Shown here: positions 12,201 through 20,071 of the stretch, piece after piece | How the letters are laid out: each line of letters opens with the position of its first letter | Position numbering within the stretch: position 1 is the first letter of the stretch | NCBI GenBank assembly: GCA_008931825.1 | Contig: QXVZ01020756.1 | Coordinates: 1-64,000, forward strand | DNA: 64,000 nt | Direction: 5' to 3' | From: Phallusia fumigata | Taxonomy: Eukaryota; Chordata; Ascidiacea; Phlebobranchia; Ascidiidae | The notes under the pieces: generated by a model | Seen by the model: only the letters and a program-made list of their open reading frames with translations | The model's database searches: none | Told to the model about the DNA's origin: nothing | Position numbers and translations under genes: made by a program

Positions 12201-15096
12201 GGGGGATATAATTGGTACAGTCGATATGGTGGTACAACTTGCCGTGGTTGTTATGGTGATGACCCATCTGCACGGAGTGATGATGCGACCTCAAATGTAC
12301 CAGGTACCTAAACACATGTCTGTTTTCAATCTGCTTATACATAAACAACCAAATTATATCCAGTTCTTTTTTCGAAATAAGTCTGTTATATCAGGTGTTG
12401 CCAACTTGTCATCACACAGGATCAACAAAAATTATTTTAACTGCATGATTGACTACTCCCTAATGTTGTAATATTTACTACAACAAAAAAGCCACCTGCG
12501 AAAAAGAATTTTACTGTTGCAGCTGTTTTGTTTTGAACTGTATCACAAGAGGCAGTAAAGCATATTGGATTGAAAATGCTAATGTTAGAAATCTCAAGAG
12601 CCAAAACAAAATCTTGAGGTAATCGACTAGATGACATTAGACTAGATCAGTGTTTCTCAAACTTTTTTAGCCCAAGAACCATTTTATCTTCGAATTTTTT
12701 TCTGAGGACCACCAAACAGATTTCCATTCTGACATGTTCATAAAACAGGCGATTTTATTAACCCGTGCATGATTAAGGTCAACTTTTCGCGGACCACTAT
12801 GAGGGAACGGCGGACCAGACTTTGAGAATCACTGGACTAGATGATCGATGACTGGCCACGTCTTTATTTTAGAATTGGGCAACTTAAGTCTGTATAACCT
12901 GTTGTTTTTTAGCTTTCTTTAGTGAAACAAAACTTCAATTTCCAATGATTTGTCCTGCTACCATGAAAAACACATGGCTTTTGGGGGATTTCAACGGAGA
13001 CGAAGTTGTGGACATTATGTGTGGACCTACTAATGGTGGAAATATGTATGTATTACTGAGTGCTACTTAAGGTCATTTGAACTAAGCTACAAGGTTTGTC
13101 GAGATACTTTGGGCCGCGTGCGGCATAAGTTTATTTGATTTGTCATAGTTGACATCATCATAATTAGCAATACTTGTAAATTTTTGCTGAATAAAAGTCA
13201 CATTTTGTATGCATTTAACCATTGCTTTTTTACACTAACTGCGAAGCAACATTAAAAAAGATATCTGATCTACAAACTATGCTTGTTGCTCGTGTGCAGC
13301 AAATTACCAACATGTTGTTTGTAATTTAAGGAAAGTTGTTCTTAATACCCACACTGGTCTGCCACCCAGCGTCACCTTTGAAGCACTGACTCAAGACTGT
13401 GAGGATGCGGCAAAATTGACTGCAGATTTTAATGGAGATGGCTATTATGACATTTTGTGCAAAGACAAAAGGTTAAACTGAACATTGTTATTCAAATATC
13501 TTTTTTAATTGGGTGATAGTGTATGTGGAATGGAAATATGGTAAAAGCCATCTTTCTGGTTTGATTAAATTCTTTTAACAATGTGTTGTGTTTTTCTACA
13601 GCATTTATTCTTTAGTCAAAACTAGTAACTGGATTTTCGATTTTCCAAAATGTTGACCTTTGTGTCATAATTATGGGTCCCCTTCCTGAAAGGGGACACA
13701 TATTGATTTCACTCTGTTTGTTTTTTGTTTTTTTCTTTTTTTTTTCTTTTTTCTGCCCTGCAGCTTGTCCATGCACTTTTGGCATGAAATGTTTGATGGA
13801 TTTGGATGAAACTTTCACAGCTGGTAGATATGGTCATGGAGTCGTGTCATTAGTGTTGTTTGACCCCATATCCCAACGGTTACCCCACTAGCCCCCCAAA
13901 ATGGGGCAAATAGTTAAACGATCTCCGAATTGGATGAAATTTGGACAGTTTGTTTAACATGTTATTGTCATGCAATAATTAATGTTTTTACCCTATAGCC
14001 CTAGTAGTTACCCCGCTAGCCCCCAAAAGGGTGAAATATTACCTTGCACTATGTTTATGCACTTTGGCATCAAATGTTTGGCGGATTTGGATGAAACTTT
14101 TACTGTTGGTAGATATGGTCATGGAGTTGTGTCATTAGTGTTGTTTGACCCCATATCCCAACGGTTACCCCACTAGCCCCCCAAAATGGGGCAAATAGTT
14201 AAACGATCTCCGAATTGGATGAAATTTGGACAGTTTGTTTAACATGTTATTGTCATGCAATAATTAATGTTTTTACCCTATAGCCCNNNNNNNNNNNNNN
14301 NNNNNNNNNNNNNNNNNNNNNNNNNNNNNNNNNNNNNNNNNNNNNNNNNNNNNNNNNNNNNNNNNNNNNNNNNNNNNNNNNNNNNNNNNTGATGTAACTT
14401 GGACAGTTTGTAGAACATGTCTTTGTGGTGCACTGATTGCTTTGTTTATGTCTATAGCCTTGACATGTTTTCTGAAAAACGCAATATGTAGAACTTTGCA
14501 TGTGTGGGGACCCATGCGTTTCTGCCAGCAGAAACAATAATGTCATAGATAGCCAGGTAACTATAAGACCCAATGTAATATAATGTGTGGAATATATCCT
14601 CTTTTAATATCGGGTAATAGTGTATGTAGAATGTCTATATATGCTAAGCCACCCTTCTAGTTATAGATGTAATACAAAGTCAATTGAGATATTCAAATCC
14701 CGAACAAAATATTGTAGGAAAGTAGAGCAACAATATATCTTCAAGTGAATGGTATTTAGCCGATCGTATTCAATGTTATTATGAAACTTCGTTTTCAGTC
14801 ATTAAAATGAAACTTTTGGGCAAACACTAAACCCCAAAATTTCATTACTACACATCTTTTGTAACGACGTGATTTTTAACATTTGATTGTTGTATTGCAG
14901 CGAAATTATTGTCAAATTACAAAAGGAATATCAATTTGTTGCCGGATTCGACTTTACCTCGAGGTTTTGCGTTGCTAAGAATGATAAAATGAAAGTGATT
15001 GATTCAAACGGTGATGGAAAGAGCGACATCATGTGTTGGCATCAACAAGTTGCATCAAATGGTTTTGAACTTCAACTCGGAAATTTTTTGCTGTGA
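52..15096 (+). CDS. Type II membrane-anchored astacin metalloprotease with antistasin-like, Ser/Thr/Gly/Tyr-repeat, TSP1 and VCBS/FG-GAP-like modules
   Basis: Fifteen exons join with consistent codon phase into 977 codons plus stop: 52-103, 2102-2227, 3817-3980, 4047-4185, 7331-7457, 7666-7841, 8205-8342, 9021-9095, 9284-10437, 10771-10901, 11174-11253, 12202-12303, 12913-13045, 13331-13471, 14901-15096. Domains in order: basic cytosolic tail (1-33), one membrane helix (34-56), antistasin-like cysteines (63-92), astacin prodomain motif FEGD (98-101), astacin catalytic domain (about 150-331) with zinc motif [12 protein letters not shown], a 42-bp-repeat tail (about 340-670), TSP1 at 688-734 and 735-786, then three D-x-N-x-D loops. 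It is probably an extracellular, surface-tethered protease. The start is the first ATG after a strong acceptor at 47-48, so an upstream coding exon cannot be excluded. I do not recognise a named orthologue. Confidence 0.82.
232..1745 (+). repeat. Unclassified interspersed family, copy 1 (split by a hAT element)
   Basis: The copy starts near the ccttccctgaagaggtcatg segment, runs through the gtccatgcag and gatgagactttta conserved block and the 'ccctatagccccagcagttacc' type blocks, and resumes after the element at 828-1381 up to the gtggggacaca block. It lies in intron 1 of gene A. No protein homology is apparent; the family looks like a non-autonomous element with internal repeated blocks of roughly 150 bp. 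Confidence 0.6.
828..1381. mobile_element. hAT-type MITE rich in GGAACGAAATA, copy 1
   Basis: Inverted ends CAGTGTTTCATACCGGAACG and CGTTCCGGTATGAAACACTG are flanked by the exact 8-bp duplication gataaaag (820-827 and 1382-1389). The interior repeats ggaacgaaata and its complement many times. It splits copy 1 of the interspersed family, so it inserted later. Confidence 0.88.
1760..1972. mobile_element. Candidate Tigger/pogo-like MITE
   Basis: The left end CAGTAAACCTCGGTTAATCT and a diverged complementary right end (agttttactatg) are flanked by TA. The terminal sequence resembles pogo-type MITEs. The right end match is imperfect, so this is a tentative call. Confidence 0.4.
2306..2514. mobile_element. 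Short hAT-type MITE with CATAGGCG ends
   Basis: Ends CATAGGCGTTGATT and AATCGATGCCCATG are imperfect inverted repeats, flanked by the exact 8-bp duplication cttatggt (2298-2305 and 2515-2522). The terminus is related to that of the 15351-17114 element. Intron 2 of gene A. Confidence 0.75.
3265..3770 (+). repeat. Unclassified interspersed family, copy 2
   Basis: Contains the cttgtccatgca block, the ggatgaaacttttacagctgg block and repeated 'accccactagccccctaaaatggg' blocks, in intron 2 of gene A. Confidence 0.6.
3817..4185 (+). CDS. Gene A exons 3-4: antistasin-like module and astacin prodomain
   Basis: Exon 3817-3980 has cysteines at residues 63, 70, 74, 86, 90 and 92, ending in the C-x3-C-x-C spacing of antistasin-like domains. 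It continues directly into FEGD (98-101), the astacin prodomain motif whose Asp caps the catalytic zinc in the zymogen (known for the family). Exon 4047-4185 carries the region equivalent to the mature N-terminus, with [15 protein letters not shown] at the usual W-x-x-G-x-V position. Phases are 1, then 0, then 1. Confidence 0.78.
4664..5670. repeat. 102-bp higher-order minisatellite of tgtgcgcacattt units
   Basis: Short units built on tgtgcgcacattttgtcgaa alternate to make a 102-bp higher-order unit; one marker word recurs at 5011, 5113 and 5215. The units are partly self-complementary, and 102 is a multiple of three, so several frames on both strands stay open by chance. A diverged reverse-type cluster (gcacatttcgcgcaca) continues from 5515 to 5660. 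I see no coding signal. Confidence 0.9.
6208..6238 (+). repeat. 31-base C homopolymer
   Basis: An uninterrupted run of C inside copy 3 of the interspersed family. A related copy near 14590 has ordinary sequence at this place. It may be a real expansion able to form i-motif or G4 on the other strand, or a sequencing artefact. Confidence 0.8.
6340..7180 (+). repeat. hAT-like end fragment and interspersed family copy 4
   Basis: At 6346 caggggtgtctccaaact resembles a hAT-type terminal repeat, but no matching right end was found. From about 6480 the unclassified family resumes (ccccccttccctgaagggg, then repeated gttaccctgctag blocks) to near 7050. Intron 4 of gene A. Confidence 0.45.
7331..9095 (+). 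CDS. Gene A exons 5-8: astacin (M12A) catalytic domain
   Basis: Exons 7331-7457, 7666-7841, 8205-8342 and 9021-9095 encode the peptidase. Zinc ligands are His231, His235 and His241 in [12 protein letters not shown], with Glu232 as catalytic base. The four conserved astacin cysteines are present at Cys180, Cys202, Cys223 and Cys331, the last in NALYQC at the usual domain end. Tyr290, the fifth zinc ligand, is in SILHY, but the Met of the Met-turn (SxMHY) is Leu288. Every splice junction preserves phase, so the domain looks functional and not pseudogenised. Confidence 0.88.
8560..8960 (+). repeat. Unclassified interspersed family, copy 5 (partial)
   Basis: Contains the ttaccccactagccc and 'aaattctgacagtttgttgagcatgccc' type blocks in intron 7 of gene A. 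It is more diverged than copies 3 and 7. Confidence 0.5.
9284..10437 (+). CDS. Gene A exon 9: Ser/Thr/Gly/Tyr-Lys repeat tail and first half of TSP1-1
   Basis: The 1154-nt exon encodes a Gly/Ser/Thr linker, then 18 copies of a 14-residue unit of the form [14 protein letters not shown], then a divergent tail and the first half of a TSP1 repeat (W688, W691, W694, then CWKTCGS and an Arg-rich strand). The acceptor is at 9283. The exon ends at the cag before gtctgt, which makes phase 0 and joins cleanly to the next TSP1 exon. The low-complexity, hydroxyl-rich tail resembles a mucin-like, O-glycosylated or Tyr-cross-linkable stalk; that role is inference only. Confidence 0.85.
9384..10200 (+). repeat. 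Coding minisatellite: 18 x 42 bp in gene A
   Basis: A 42-bp unit (14 residues, anchor word agttatgggtac) recurs 18 times from 9463 to 10177 with perfect 42-base spacing. In the centre two unit types (SYGYKG and SYRYKG) alternate as an 84-bp higher-order unit, six times in nearly identical form. Edge units are more varied. A shorter ggttcaact run precedes it. Confidence 0.95.
10771..11253 (+). CDS. Gene A exons 10-11: thrombospondin type 1 repeats
   Basis: Exon 10771-10901 completes TSP1-1 ([13 protein letters not shown], ending C734) and opens TSP1-2 with [15 protein letters not shown]. Exon 11174-11253 completes TSP1-2 and ends NPTACSG. The tryptophan ladder, the Cys-x3-Cys-Gly core and the Arg layers are all visible. 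TSP1 repeats bind matrix glycosaminoglycans or partner proteins (known for the family), which suggests matrix targeting of the protease. Confidence 0.83.
11290..11540 (+). repeat. Unclassified interspersed family, copy 6 (partial)
   Basis: Has the ttgtccatgcacttttcgc and gatgaaactttcacagctgg blocks followed by the ccccactagccccccaaaat block, in intron 11 of gene A. Confidence 0.6.
12202..15096 (+). CDS. Gene A exons 12-15: VCBS/FG-GAP-like calcium-loop repeats and C-terminus
   Basis: Exons 12202-12303, 12913-13045, 13331-13471 and 14901-15096 carry three calcium-loop motifs: [24 protein letters not shown] and [12 protein letters not shown]. Each is a D-x-N-x-D-x-x-x-D loop followed by a hydrophobic strand and Cys, as in VCBS/FG-GAP beta-propeller blades. 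Only about three blades are visible, fewer than the seven of integrin-type propellers. The stop is the tga at 15094-15096. The intron between the last two exons contains the 103-base gap, so a missing exon there is possible, although the phase closes without one. Confidence 0.78.
12648..12834. mobile_element. hAT-type MITE, CAGTGTTTCTCAAAC ends
   Basis: A 187-bp element with inverted ends CAGTGTTTCTCAAAC and TTTGAGAATCACTG and the exact 8-bp duplication gactagat (12640-12647, 12835-12842). It is non-coding and lies in intron 12 of gene A. Confidence 0.88.
13668..14665 (+). repeat. Unclassified interspersed family, copy 7, with assembly gap
   Basis: A well-preserved copy starting at tgggtccccttcctgaaagg and ending at the gtctatatatgctaagccac block. 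A segment of about 250 bp (gatatggtcatgg to aatgtttttaccctatagcc) is present twice, at about 13825-14002 and 14118-14286, next to the gap of N at 14287-14389. The second copy may be why the assembly broke here. Confidence 0.7.
14287..14389. other. Assembly gap, 103 N
   Basis: Unknown bases inside a repeat in intron 14 of gene A. The reading phase closes across the intron, so no exon is required here. Confidence 0.99.
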
Positions 15097-15178
15097 ATAA
15101 ATGTTGTAAATTTACGTTGTGAGTGTTTTTTGTTGTAAATTTACGTTGCGAGTGGTGTTTGTGTGTGACAACAATAAA
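15096..15178 (+). terminator. Candidate polyadenylation signals of gene A
   Basis: AATAAA occurs at 15096-15101, overlapping the stop codon, and again at 15173-15178. The second is the better-placed signal. Between them a roughly 30-bp sequence starting tgttgtaaatttacgtt is present twice in tandem. Confidence 0.45.
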
Positions 15179-15350
15179 AGTGAGGTTGGAAACGATGTGT
15201 GTGGTTTTCCAATTACCTCAGTGGACGATTGATCTCGGAAGGTTGGCTACTTCGATATTGGGCCAAAAAAGGTTGTACAGTGCACAATGTTCAACCATTT
15301 TAGACGTGATTTTTGTGACATTTATAACTTAATGATTATTACCTTACTAC

Positions 15351-17114
15351 CATAGGCGCCGAACACGGGTATGCCTGGCATACCCGGGCGGAAATCTCGG
15401 GTATATGCCGCATACCCGAGAATTTGACCGACGTTCGTCATGCGTTATTTACTGTTAGGAAATTCTTTTGAACTTTAAACCATTCGTAACAAACGACATT
15501 GAGCTCAAACGCAGGCATTGTCTCACAAACAGATAATTGTTCGCATGAGAAACCACAAAAAAATGGGAGTAATATTGACGTCATAGTGAGCCTGTGATGC
15601 AATAGCCGAAAGAAATGTTAAATTTACAACAGAGCGTTGCCGTCCGTAACAAACATGTTTACATTCGTTCCCTGACACAACTCGTTGCCGTTCCCAACAG
15701 CAGGTGCTTGCTGGGTTGCTGGACAGAAAATACAAGTCGAAAACTAGACGGGTGGCTTACCATATATAGACATTCTATGTGTACTATTACCAGATATTAA
15801 AACATGACATATTCCCCACATTATATTACATTGGGTCTCAGTTACCTGCACTATTTATGACATGATTGTTTCCGCTGGCAGAAACGCATGGGTCCCCACA
15901 CATGCAAGGTTCTACATATTGCGTTTTTCTAAAAACATGCCCAGGCTATAGACGTAAACAAGGCATTCAGCGTACCACAACAACATGTGTTACAAACTGT
16001 CCAAGCTGCATCAACTTTGGACATTGTTAAATAACAGTACACATTTTAGGGGGCTGGTGGGGTAACTGCTTGGCCTACAGGGTAAAAACATTAACTATTG
16101 CACCACAATGACATGTTATACAAACTGTCCAAATTTCATCCAATTCGGAGATCGTTTAACTATTTGCCCCATTTTAGGCGGCTAGTGGAGTAACCGCTGG
16201 GGCTATTTTCTAAAAAGTAGCAATCGATACACCAAAATGACCAAACCTAAAATGTATTAAAATTCATCCCAATCGGAGATTGTTTAAAATGTTAACCACT
16301 AGAGGGAGCCACAAAACAACCACTGGGGCCTCATGCTCAATAAGTTGTTAATAAGCGCGACTTGAACCACCAACCACTGAACTTTCATTCAACTTGGAAG
16401 CGGTTCATACTCTATAACTTCAGTTTCACTTACGTAACCATATCATAACAGAAACTTTTCGTTTGTGGTGTTTGCAAGCACGCAAAACGTTTCAAAAACG
16501 TTTTACTCTTTTGGGGCTAGCGGGGTAACCACGGGGGCTATGGGGTCAAATGAAACAGATGGCACAACTCCATGGTCATATCTACCAGCTGTAAAAGTTT
16601 CATCCAAATCCACCAAACATTTCATGGCAAAACGACATGGACAAGCTCGGGGTAGAAAAAAAAACAAACAGAGTGAAAACAATATGTGTCCCCTTTCAGG
16701 AAGGGGATCCACAATTATCTACTGTCAGTAATCTCCTAATACCTGTGCAGGTATAAACGTTAAATCTTAACAAAAAATCATTGTTACATGCAGTTTTGGA
16801 ATTTAAACATTCATTTTTGTGAGTTACGGAAACAGAAGTTCCACGGAGCATTATACGGTGTTGTTGTGCAACGGACCACAGGACAATTTGTTTGTTATTC
16901 AATGCGGCCTTACCACGCAGGAGCATGCGTTCGTTTGCAACAGCAACTAAAGTTTAAGGCGGTAAATTTGCGTTGCGAGAAGTGCCTAAACTGCAAGCCT
17001 TAACATAGTCTCACCCTATTAAGCTCCAAGAAAGATATTTGGTATTTCATGACGTAATTTTGTGACGTCATATAATTTGGCATACCCGAAAAAAATCAAA
17101 AGTCGGCGCCTATG
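15351..17114. mobile_element. hAT-type non-autonomous element, TIR CATAGGCGCCGA, with nested insertion
   Basis: The ends are perfect inverted repeats CATAGGCGCCGA and TCGGCGCCTATG. They are flanked by the exact 8-bp duplication cttactac (15343-15350 and 17115-17122), the hallmark of hAT insertion. Subterminal GGCATACCCG motifs occur at both ends. No transposase is visible. A minus-oriented copy of the unclassified family (about 15750-16725) sits inside, so that insertion is probably younger than the element, unless the element moved with it already on board. Confidence 0.85.
15750..16725 (-). repeat. Unclassified interspersed family, copy 8, nested in hAT element
   Basis: In reverse orientation it runs from the gtcccctttcaggaagggg block (16690-16706) to the gtggcttaccatatatag block (15750), nearly full length at about 975 bp. 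It shows the same block order as copies 3 and 7 and so helps define the full unit. Confidence 0.7.
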
Positions 17115-17298
17115 CTTACTACGCTTGTTGCAACCCCCGCAAAAACATCTTAGTTCCGTTTGACGGAAACGAATTTCACATCTTTTCGTTTTCTAACGAA
17201 GTATAGAACAACGAAATATTCCCTCCTGCCTGTGGAAGGGGAAAGCCATTTTTGCAATCGTTAACTGTGTGGATTACATAAATTTTTTGAAATGCTTG

Positions 17299-17304
17299 TT
17301 TATT
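17299..17304 (-). terminator. Candidate polyadenylation signal of CENP-E gene
   Basis: TTTATT on the plus strand (AATAAA on the minus strand) lies about 130 bases downstream of the CENP-E stop, a usual distance for a short 3' UTR. Confidence 0.55.
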
Positions 17305-17432
17305 TACAAATGCCAAGAAAGAAGTTTTTACAACTTGAATCGTGTCGGGAGGAAAGAAAAGAATAATATAAATATGTTATAAGGCTTGAAAGGCAGTGAA
17401 TATAGACTTGAAGGAGCAACGTCATAGTTACG

Positions 17433-20071
17433 TCACTGATTCTTGCACTGGGCTGGAGATTCGTCGGTTTGATCTGAGAAAGAAAACCAGTGATAAAATA
17501 AAACTCAAAAGCAACAATAAATTAAAAGTGTAAATTAGTAATTAAATTTTTTTTGCATAAAACGCGGTAAATCTGCCTCTGATTACCAGAATTGCTCACT
17601 GTTTAACTATTGAGAACAAAAAATAACGCACATGAGGTCAAATATCGGTTTGAATGTTTGCAACAAAAAATACACAATCAACTAGACAATAGGTTCTACC
17701 TGTTGGAGAATTGTTGCCAGTTTGAATGGCGACATCTTGATTTGGGATCGCAGTGTTCTGACTCCCCCGGGTTTGACGTTTCTGTTGTAACTTGGTCATA
17801 TAAGATCGGAGTGATTTGTTCTCATCCAAAAGCGTTTGATTTTCTCCTCTGAAAAACACACAAAAATGTTTAAAAATATATTCGGGGTGGAATGTCTACG
17901 TTTTTTAGCGCCCAGAAAAATCTATCTTTACAGTACTGTGGTTGGTAAAGGAAATTTGGTTGAAACTTTTCGTCTTGGTTGGTACTTTTATAATTGTCTA
18001 ACATATAAACTACAAATATGTCTAACATATAACTACAGTAATGACCGAGTATTGGGTATTGGGTACTGGATATCGAAACAAAATCTGCTGAACTTTACAC
18101 AAAGAGAAGGAAAGGTTTAGGAAAGTCGTTAGTTGTGATTCAAGTATAAATTAAAATTATAATTAGGTCAAGTCGTAACTAGTTGCTTAAAAACACATTA
18201 AAATAATTTCGAAAATTTTTCGCAAAATCCAACTTTTTAGACCTTCTGGTAACTTCAATAGCTTTGTATTTTGCAAGTTCCTTCTCCATATATTCCATCT
18301 TATTGCGAAGAATGCTCATTTCCTTCTCCTGTATATCCAGCTTGGTTCGTTGGACGATGCCACCGGGCAGAACAGTTGACCGGGTCACTCGCCTCGAGGA
18401 CTGACCACCTTGAAAGTTGAAATTGATTAATAAAACAACAAATTATTTAGTGTCCTTTGGTCAAAATTTGCTGAATAGATTCAAAACTTTCAACTAAGCT
18501 TATAGATTTTTGCAAAAAATATCTGGAAAGACGTTCTTATCTAAACGAACATGTTTGCAGAAACTAGAAACGCACATCTTCAAATAAATATCCAGTTTGC
18601 CTGATGTGATTTACTTTACTGAAAAGTAAACGATATCAGTGGATCGAATCCAGATCTGCAGTGTTGTTCTGAGCGCCAAAACGTTGGAACGATTTTCGAA
18701 CTTACAACATTACTGATATAATGCTAACCTAATTTTGCTATTTGTACATGCCCATTGGGGTTTACGTACTTTTATATGACTGATGTTTATACTTTATTTT
18801 TCTCAAAACTAACAGGATGTACATCGGTCGTTTATGTGCGTTGTTACAATGCAATCTGGTAAATGACGTAACCTAGACCAGAGTGCTTCATTCAAAACTA
18901 AAAATTCTGAAAATATACTCAACCTCAAGTTTAAATGTGTGCATGTAAGTCGCACATGTGATGTGGCCTATGTAACTCAAAGCAATCTGTAATTCTGGGT
19001 TCAAATCCCAACGCAGCCACCACCTCGGTGCATGTGAAACTTGAACAGATTTCACACAGGCATTTCGTTTCGGGCCCAAAAAATTCTCAATGCACCAGCA
19101 ATCTATTACTGAAACGCCACAATAAATAAAACAAGCAGCTAGTCTGGAATGCTTTTAACATTATTATTTGTGAGCAGCAGTTTACCTGTGGCAGTTGATG
19201 GTTGCTGGTTCAGTTTGCTTTCTTCCAGTAACTTTTCATTTTCCTTTCTGCACAGACATTTACGTTTTTGTAAGGTGTAAGCAGAAAAGCAAATTCATAT
19301 CATTTAAGCTTTAACCAAAGACATAAACTAGTTTATCTCAATAGTTGTTTTAAAATGTGACAGAGGTTAACCAAACCTTTGCTTCGATTGTATTGTTTTG
19401 TACTGGATGAGGCTTTTTTCCAGTTGTTGAATCTTGCTTTTCAAAACTTTCACATCAACATCCCTGTAAATCACAACAGAAGAATTTAAAAAATAGTGGA
19501 GAGCAATTAAGATTGAGGATATTTATAGCAGCAAAAAATTTGAATAAATAGTTGTGTGTCCACTTTTCAAGCTTGCAGAGCGCAACAATGAATTAATCTG
19601 GAGCTGGTAAACTTTTTCTTTTGGGACATCAACATGGCTTTTGATGGGATTGAGTATATACTGCATTTTTGTGCGGTCATTTGGAGTTTTCTCAAGCTAA
19701 AATTTGTTTGTTGTTTATAATATTCTGGATGAGTGGTGCTTAACCTTTTTTCTCCTTTACCCATTTCTGTTCACACCACAGTTTCATTTCCCACATTTTA
19801 CCAAATCTACATAATGTATTTTCCTACTTTTGTCATGCTCAAATTAGATAGGTTAAGAATCACTCTCCTAAGTGAACAAAACAATGCCTGACTGGATGTG
19901 CAGCTAGTTAAGTTTAAAGCAAAAATTTTTTGTGTGGTCAAATTTTTGGCTAAAATTGGTTTACATAACAATACATAAGATATATTCTGCCCACCGGGAC
20001 TGCAAAGTAGTTTTCAACTTTTCATTCTCATTAATGTTGGCAGACTGCTTTTCAAGATTTTCCTTGAATTC
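17433..20071 (-). CDS. CENPE: CENP-E exons 48-53: C-terminal tail and CaaX box
   Basis: Exons: 20071-19995, 19463-19377, 19247-19186, 18408-18243, 17848-17700, 17473-17433. The phases run 2, 2, 1, 2, 1 and then the stop, and every junction closes. The tail changes from coiled coil to a basic, Ser/Arg/Gly region ([17 protein letters not shown]). It then has a short coiled segment and ends SPAQCKNQ. The last four residues fit a farnesyltransferase CaaX box (Gln at the last position). Confidence 0.88.

Larger units (their letters stand above)
15097..17432. other. Convergent intergenic region between gene A and CENP-E
   Basis: The two genes end tail to tail. Apart from polyadenylation signals and a tandem 30-bp repeat just after gene A, almost the whole interval is one hAT-type element (15351-17114) with a second repeat inside it. 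No additional gene is supported. Confidence 0.7.

Noticed and set aside
13673-14176. Small frames sharing [17 protein letters not shown]
   Set aside because: The similarity follows a repeated DNA block at many intronic places; it is the interspersed family, not a protein domain.
15610-17003. Host gene or transposase inside the 15351-17114 element
   Set aside because: Only short frames without starts, catalytic motifs or plausible splicing; the element looks non-autonomous.
18940-19030. tRNA gene
   Set aside because: B-box present, but the acceptor and anticodon arms do not pair; a SINE-like remnant is more likely.
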